This document shows positions 6,923 to 9,270 of a stretch of DNA of 9,270 nucleotides, in pieces. Position 1 is the first letter of the stretch. Every line of letters begins with the position of its first letter. The stretch comes from Planctomycetaceae bacterium (GTDB lineage Bacteria > Planctomycetota > Phycisphaerae > Phycisphaerales > SM1A02). The position numbers and the translations under genes were made by a program. The stretch covers positions 1 to 9,270 of the forward strand of contig NYVB01000171.1 in the NCBI GenBank assembly GCA_002684315.1, written 5' to 3'. The notes beneath the pieces were generated by a model. It searched no databases. It was given only the letters and a program-made list of their open reading frames with translations, and was not told where the DNA came from.

Positions 6923-7849
6923 TCAGGCGTCGTCGTCGACCTCGAGGTCATCTTCGAGTTGCGTCGAGACCGCACTCGAAATGGACCGTGCAGCGTCTTC
7001 CGCGATCGTGTCGTAGATGCTTGCAAGAAGTCCCGTGATCGGAAATCGTCCTTCGAGCGGCGAAGGTCCCAGTCTTCTCAGGAGCGCCTGGGGGACATGT
7101 TCGGGAAGCGGCGCCGTTCGTGCTTCGGCCAGAGCGAATCCCGGTCTCCAGAACTCACTTATCCGGCTTTCTATCGAACCGACGGGACTCGCAAGTCTGA
7201 CGATGTCGGGATTGGTGTGTGCCTGCGACACGCCTTGCGTGCTGAGCATGCGTGCTTCCTGGAGATGATTTCGAAAGCGCTCCGCGTTTCGACCTCGCAT
7301 CTCGAGGGTGAATTCCGGGAAGTCCTCCAACCGCTCCAGAAGAACGAGGCAGACAAGCAGTTCGTGCCAGCAGCGCCCGCTCTTCCCGCAGGTGCAGGTT
7401 GTTTTAATTTCATCGGTGGCGGGGATCAACGGATGCCCCGCTGATTCGAACGGCTCCGCGACGATCTCCGGAAACTCGCCCGCAAGCAGCTTCGCCGCGT
7501 AGATGGCGCCTTCCGCCGCATATTGAAGGACTCGTGTCCATGCGGTGTCGTTCAACGAGGGAAACTCGATGCGAACCGTGTGCGGTCTGGGTTCCACGCC
7601 TTGGACGGTGGCCTCGACGAAACCGTTTCCGATCTCGAACTTGGCGGTCTGTCCCGTTCGTCCGCATTCCTTCGCTTCGGCAAGCAGGACCTCGTCCCGC
7701 TCGATGTCCAGGCGCTCGGCCCATGCACTGGCCGGCCATGGTCGCGGTCCTGCATCCTCCTTGCGACGAAGACGGATTCCGTTGCGCACTCTTCTCGGGC
7801 CTTCCGGCTTCGAGCGAGGCATGCCTCCGGGTGGTGGGGTGCTGCTCAT
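6923..7849 (-). CDS. SWIM zinc-finger protein, partner of the SNF2 helicase
   Basis: Predicted accessory protein of an SNF2 helicase, 308 aa. The SWIM motif (CxCx(n)CxH) is C152-T-C154, then five residues, C160-W-H162, which should bind one zinc and is linked to DNA or protein binding. The surrounding pattern is typical of bacterial SWIM proteins paired with helicases: an N-terminal GxhxxAxVQG-like segment (75-84), a Trp-containing helix near 104 and LLAGEFP (121-127) before the motif, and EMRGRNAE after it. A FWRPGF segment and an IYDTIAEDA segment follow, and the C-terminus is acidic (EDDLEVDDDA). The finger is slightly unusual: five residues separate the second and third cysteines where I recall about six, and Trp replaces the usual Lys before His. 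The start is an ATG overlapping the helicase stop (ATGA), with GGAGG 10 bases upstream. Its 3' end converges on ppa with only 11 bp between stops. Confidence 0.88.
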   Translation of the reverse strand: MSSTPPPGGMPRSKPEGPRRVRNGIRLRRKEDAGPRPWPASAWAERLDIERDEVLLAEAKECGRTGQTAKFEIGNGFVEATVQGVEPRPHTVRIEFPSLNDTAWTRVLQYAAEGAIYAAKLLAGEFPEIVAEPFESAGHPLIPATDEIKTTCTCGKSGRCWHELLVCLVLLERLEDFPEFTLEMRGRNAERFRNHLQEARMLSTQGVSQAHTNPDIVRLASPVGSIESRISEFWRPGFALAEARTAPLPEHVPQALLRRLGPSPLEGRFPITGLLASIYDTIAEDAARSISSAVSTQLEDDLEVDDDA

Positions 7850-9270
7850 GGCGAGCTTTCCTCCAGAGTTTCATGGCGTATGGAGAGGATGTCTCTCAGC
7901 TGTCCCGTCGACAGTTCCGTCAACCAGGACTCTCCGGCTCCGATGATGCGCGCGGCCAGTTCGGTCTTCTGTTCGATCATCTGATCGATTCGCTCTTCCA
8001 GAGTGCCTGCACTGATCATCTTGTGGACGTTGACCGTTCTGTCCTGGCCGATTCTGAACGCACGGTCCGTCGCCTGATTCTCGACCGCAGGGTTCCACCA
8101 GCGGTCGTAGTGGAAGACGTGGTTCGCCGCGGTGAGGTTCAGTCCGACGCCACCCGCCTTGAGGCTCAGGATGAAGATCGGGCATGATGGATCCTTCGAT
8201 TGGAACCGATCGACCAGCTGGTCGCGTTTCATCTGGGGCGTGCCGCCATGAAGGAACAGCGGTTCGATGTCGAAGGCGTGTCTGATCATCGAGACCAGAA
8301 GATGGCCCATTCTTCTGTACTGCGTGAAGATCAGTGCTCGGTCGTCGGTCGCGGTGACTTCTTCCAGCATCTCCATCATTCGCGTCGATTTTCCGGAGCG
8401 CAGAGGATCGATCTCTCCGGTCTCCATGCCGATCGATTCGAGATAGTGCGAGGGGTGGTTGCAGATCTGCTTCAGCTTCACCAATGAAGCGAGGACCAGT
8501 CCTCGACGTCTGATTCCTTCCGCGCTGTCGACCTTGCGCAGCATTTCCTCGACCACCGCGTCGTAGAGCTGGACCTGCTCTTCGGAAGGCGTGACGGTCT
8601 GCTTGCTCTGAACCAGCGGGGGCAGGTCGGTGATCACGTTGGGATCCGTCTTCAGTCGACGAAGAATGAACGGTTGGACCAGTTCGCGAAGTCTGCGTGC
8701 CTGTCGTTCGTCTCGGTGACGTTCGATCGGCACGGCGAATCGTTTTCTGAAATCGCCGTTGGTCCCCAGGAACCCGGGACAGCAGAATTCCATGATCGAC
8801 CAGAGTTCGGCAAGTCTGTTCTCGACCGGGGTACCGGTCAGCGCGATCCTGCGGTGGGTCTTGAGCGAACGGATCGCCGCGGTCTGTTTGGTCGGAGGAT
8901 TCTTGATGTGCTGGGCTTCATCGAGCGTGACGCGCCACCAATTGATGTTTCGAAGCATCTCCTGGTCCCTCGTCACCAACGCGTAGGTGGTCACGATGAC
9001 GTCCGTCTTCTCCGCGAGTTCGATGAATTCGTCGCCCAGCGGGCGAGTGGCACCGTGTTGGAGGTGGACCTTGAGTTCAGGTGCGAATCGTCCGAACTCC
9101 CGTTTCCAGTTGCCGAGCACCGACATCGGAACCACCAGAAGCGTCGGGCCGATGTGTGCGGGATCCGCGGCATGCTGACGTTCGTGTTGAAGAAGAGCGA
9201 TCAATTGAATGGTCTTGCCCAGTCCCATGTCGTCGGCGAGACAGGCTCCAAGCCCGAATCGATCGAGGAA
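7846..9270 (-). CDS. SNF2-family DNA helicase/translocase (5' end outside window)
   Basis: ATP-dependent DNA translocase of the SNF2 family (superfamily 2); the last 474 residues are visible. The frame stays open past the window edge: upstream of an internal Met at 9228 it reads FLDRFGLGACLADD, completing Walker A motif I as LADDMGLGKT, so that Met is not the start. Further motifs, in visible-fragment numbering, are Walker B DEAQ (117-120), motif III LTGTPVENRL (144-153), motif IV ALIFTQYRR (312-320), motif V GGVGLNLTAAN (373-383) and motif VI QATDRAFRIGQ (399-409). All catalytic motifs visible here are intact. Full-length bacterial relatives often have a long N-terminal region, not visible here. 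The stop overlaps the SWIM gene start by ATGA. This pairing matches ywqA/ywqB of Bacillus subtilis. The cellular role of such bacterial pairs is not well defined; DNA repair or recombination is a reasonable inference. Confidence 0.96.
   Translation of the reverse strand, partial: FLDRFGLGACLADDMGLGKTIQLIALLQHERQHAADPAHIGPTLLVVPMSVLGNWKREFGRFAPELKVHLQHGATRPLGDEFIELAEKTDVIVTTYALVTRDQEMLRNINWWRVTLDEAQHIKNPPTKQTAAIRSLKTHRRIALTGTPVENRLAELWSIMEFCCPGFLGTNGDFRKRFAVPIERHRDERQARRLRELVQPFILRRLKTDPNVITDLPPLVQSKQTVTPSEEQVQLYDAVVEEMLRKVDSAEGIRRRGLVLASLVKLKQICNHPSHYLESIGMETGEIDPLRSGKSTRMMEMLEEVTATDDRALIFTQYRRMGHLLVSMIRHAFDIEPLFLHGGTPQMKRDQLVDRFQSKDPSCPIFILSLKAGGVGLNLTAANHVFHYDRWWNPAVENQATDRAFRIGQDRTVNVHKMISAGTLEERIDQMIEQKTELAARIIGAGESWLTELSTGQLRDILSIRHETLEESSP

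Noticed and set aside
7534..8187. Plus-strand open frame of 217 codons across the SWIM/SNF2 junction
   Set aside because: Its translation is Arg/Ser-rich low-complexity sequence without motifs, antisense to two well-supported genes.
2141..9265. Frequent TCGATCG/GATCGAT words (for example near 2142, 3531, 3953, 4697, 8423, 9258), considered as an uptake-sequence or repeat family
   Set aside because: Most occurrences are in coding sequence and encode Ile, Asp and Arg with the codons preferred here (ATC, GAT, CGA). No extended consensus surrounds them. A genome-wide word-count test against codon usage would be decisive.

Overview
The window looks like chromosomal DNA of a Planctomycetota-type bacterium, most likely near the Phycisphaerae. 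This is inferred from gene content, not from a marker gene. The hints are a protein built from dockerin/EF-hand-like calcium loops, an exported tricorn-type protease, an inorganic pyrophosphatase whose N-terminus resembles the longer chlamydial (PVC) form, and moderately high G+C with a strong preference for G/C-ending codons. I see no mobile element, CRISPR array, tRNA or rRNA.

Layout. Positions 1-108 may be the tail of an upstream gene. Next comes a leader with small stem-loops and a 269-aa protein with three tandem calcium-loop modules and no signal peptide, closed by a very clear intrinsic terminator (1135-1171). Two minus-strand genes follow: a PmtA-like SAM methyltransferase (start moved to a GTG at 1834 by its ribosome binding site) and, upstream of it, an unrecognised charged 82-aa protein (start moved to 2215 for the same reason). 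A 224-bp divergent intergenic region with two dyads separates them from the plus-strand pair: a 1278-aa secreted tricorn-like S41 protease carrying an extra beta-rich domain, overlapping by ATGA a family I inorganic pyrophosphatase. Converging on this pair from the right is a minus-strand pair, an SNF2-family helicase (5' end outside the window) overlapping by ATGA a SWIM zinc-finger protein.

How they work together. The SNF2/SWIM pair is a known bacterial partnership (compare ywqA/ywqB of Bacillus subtilis), probably in DNA transactions. The protease/pyrophosphatase pair is translationally coupled but has no obvious biochemical link, since one product is predicted to be exported and the other cytoplasmic. 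I find no convincing new multi-gene system. The most unusual items are the domain inserted into the tricorn protease and the leaderless triple-module calcium-loop protein.
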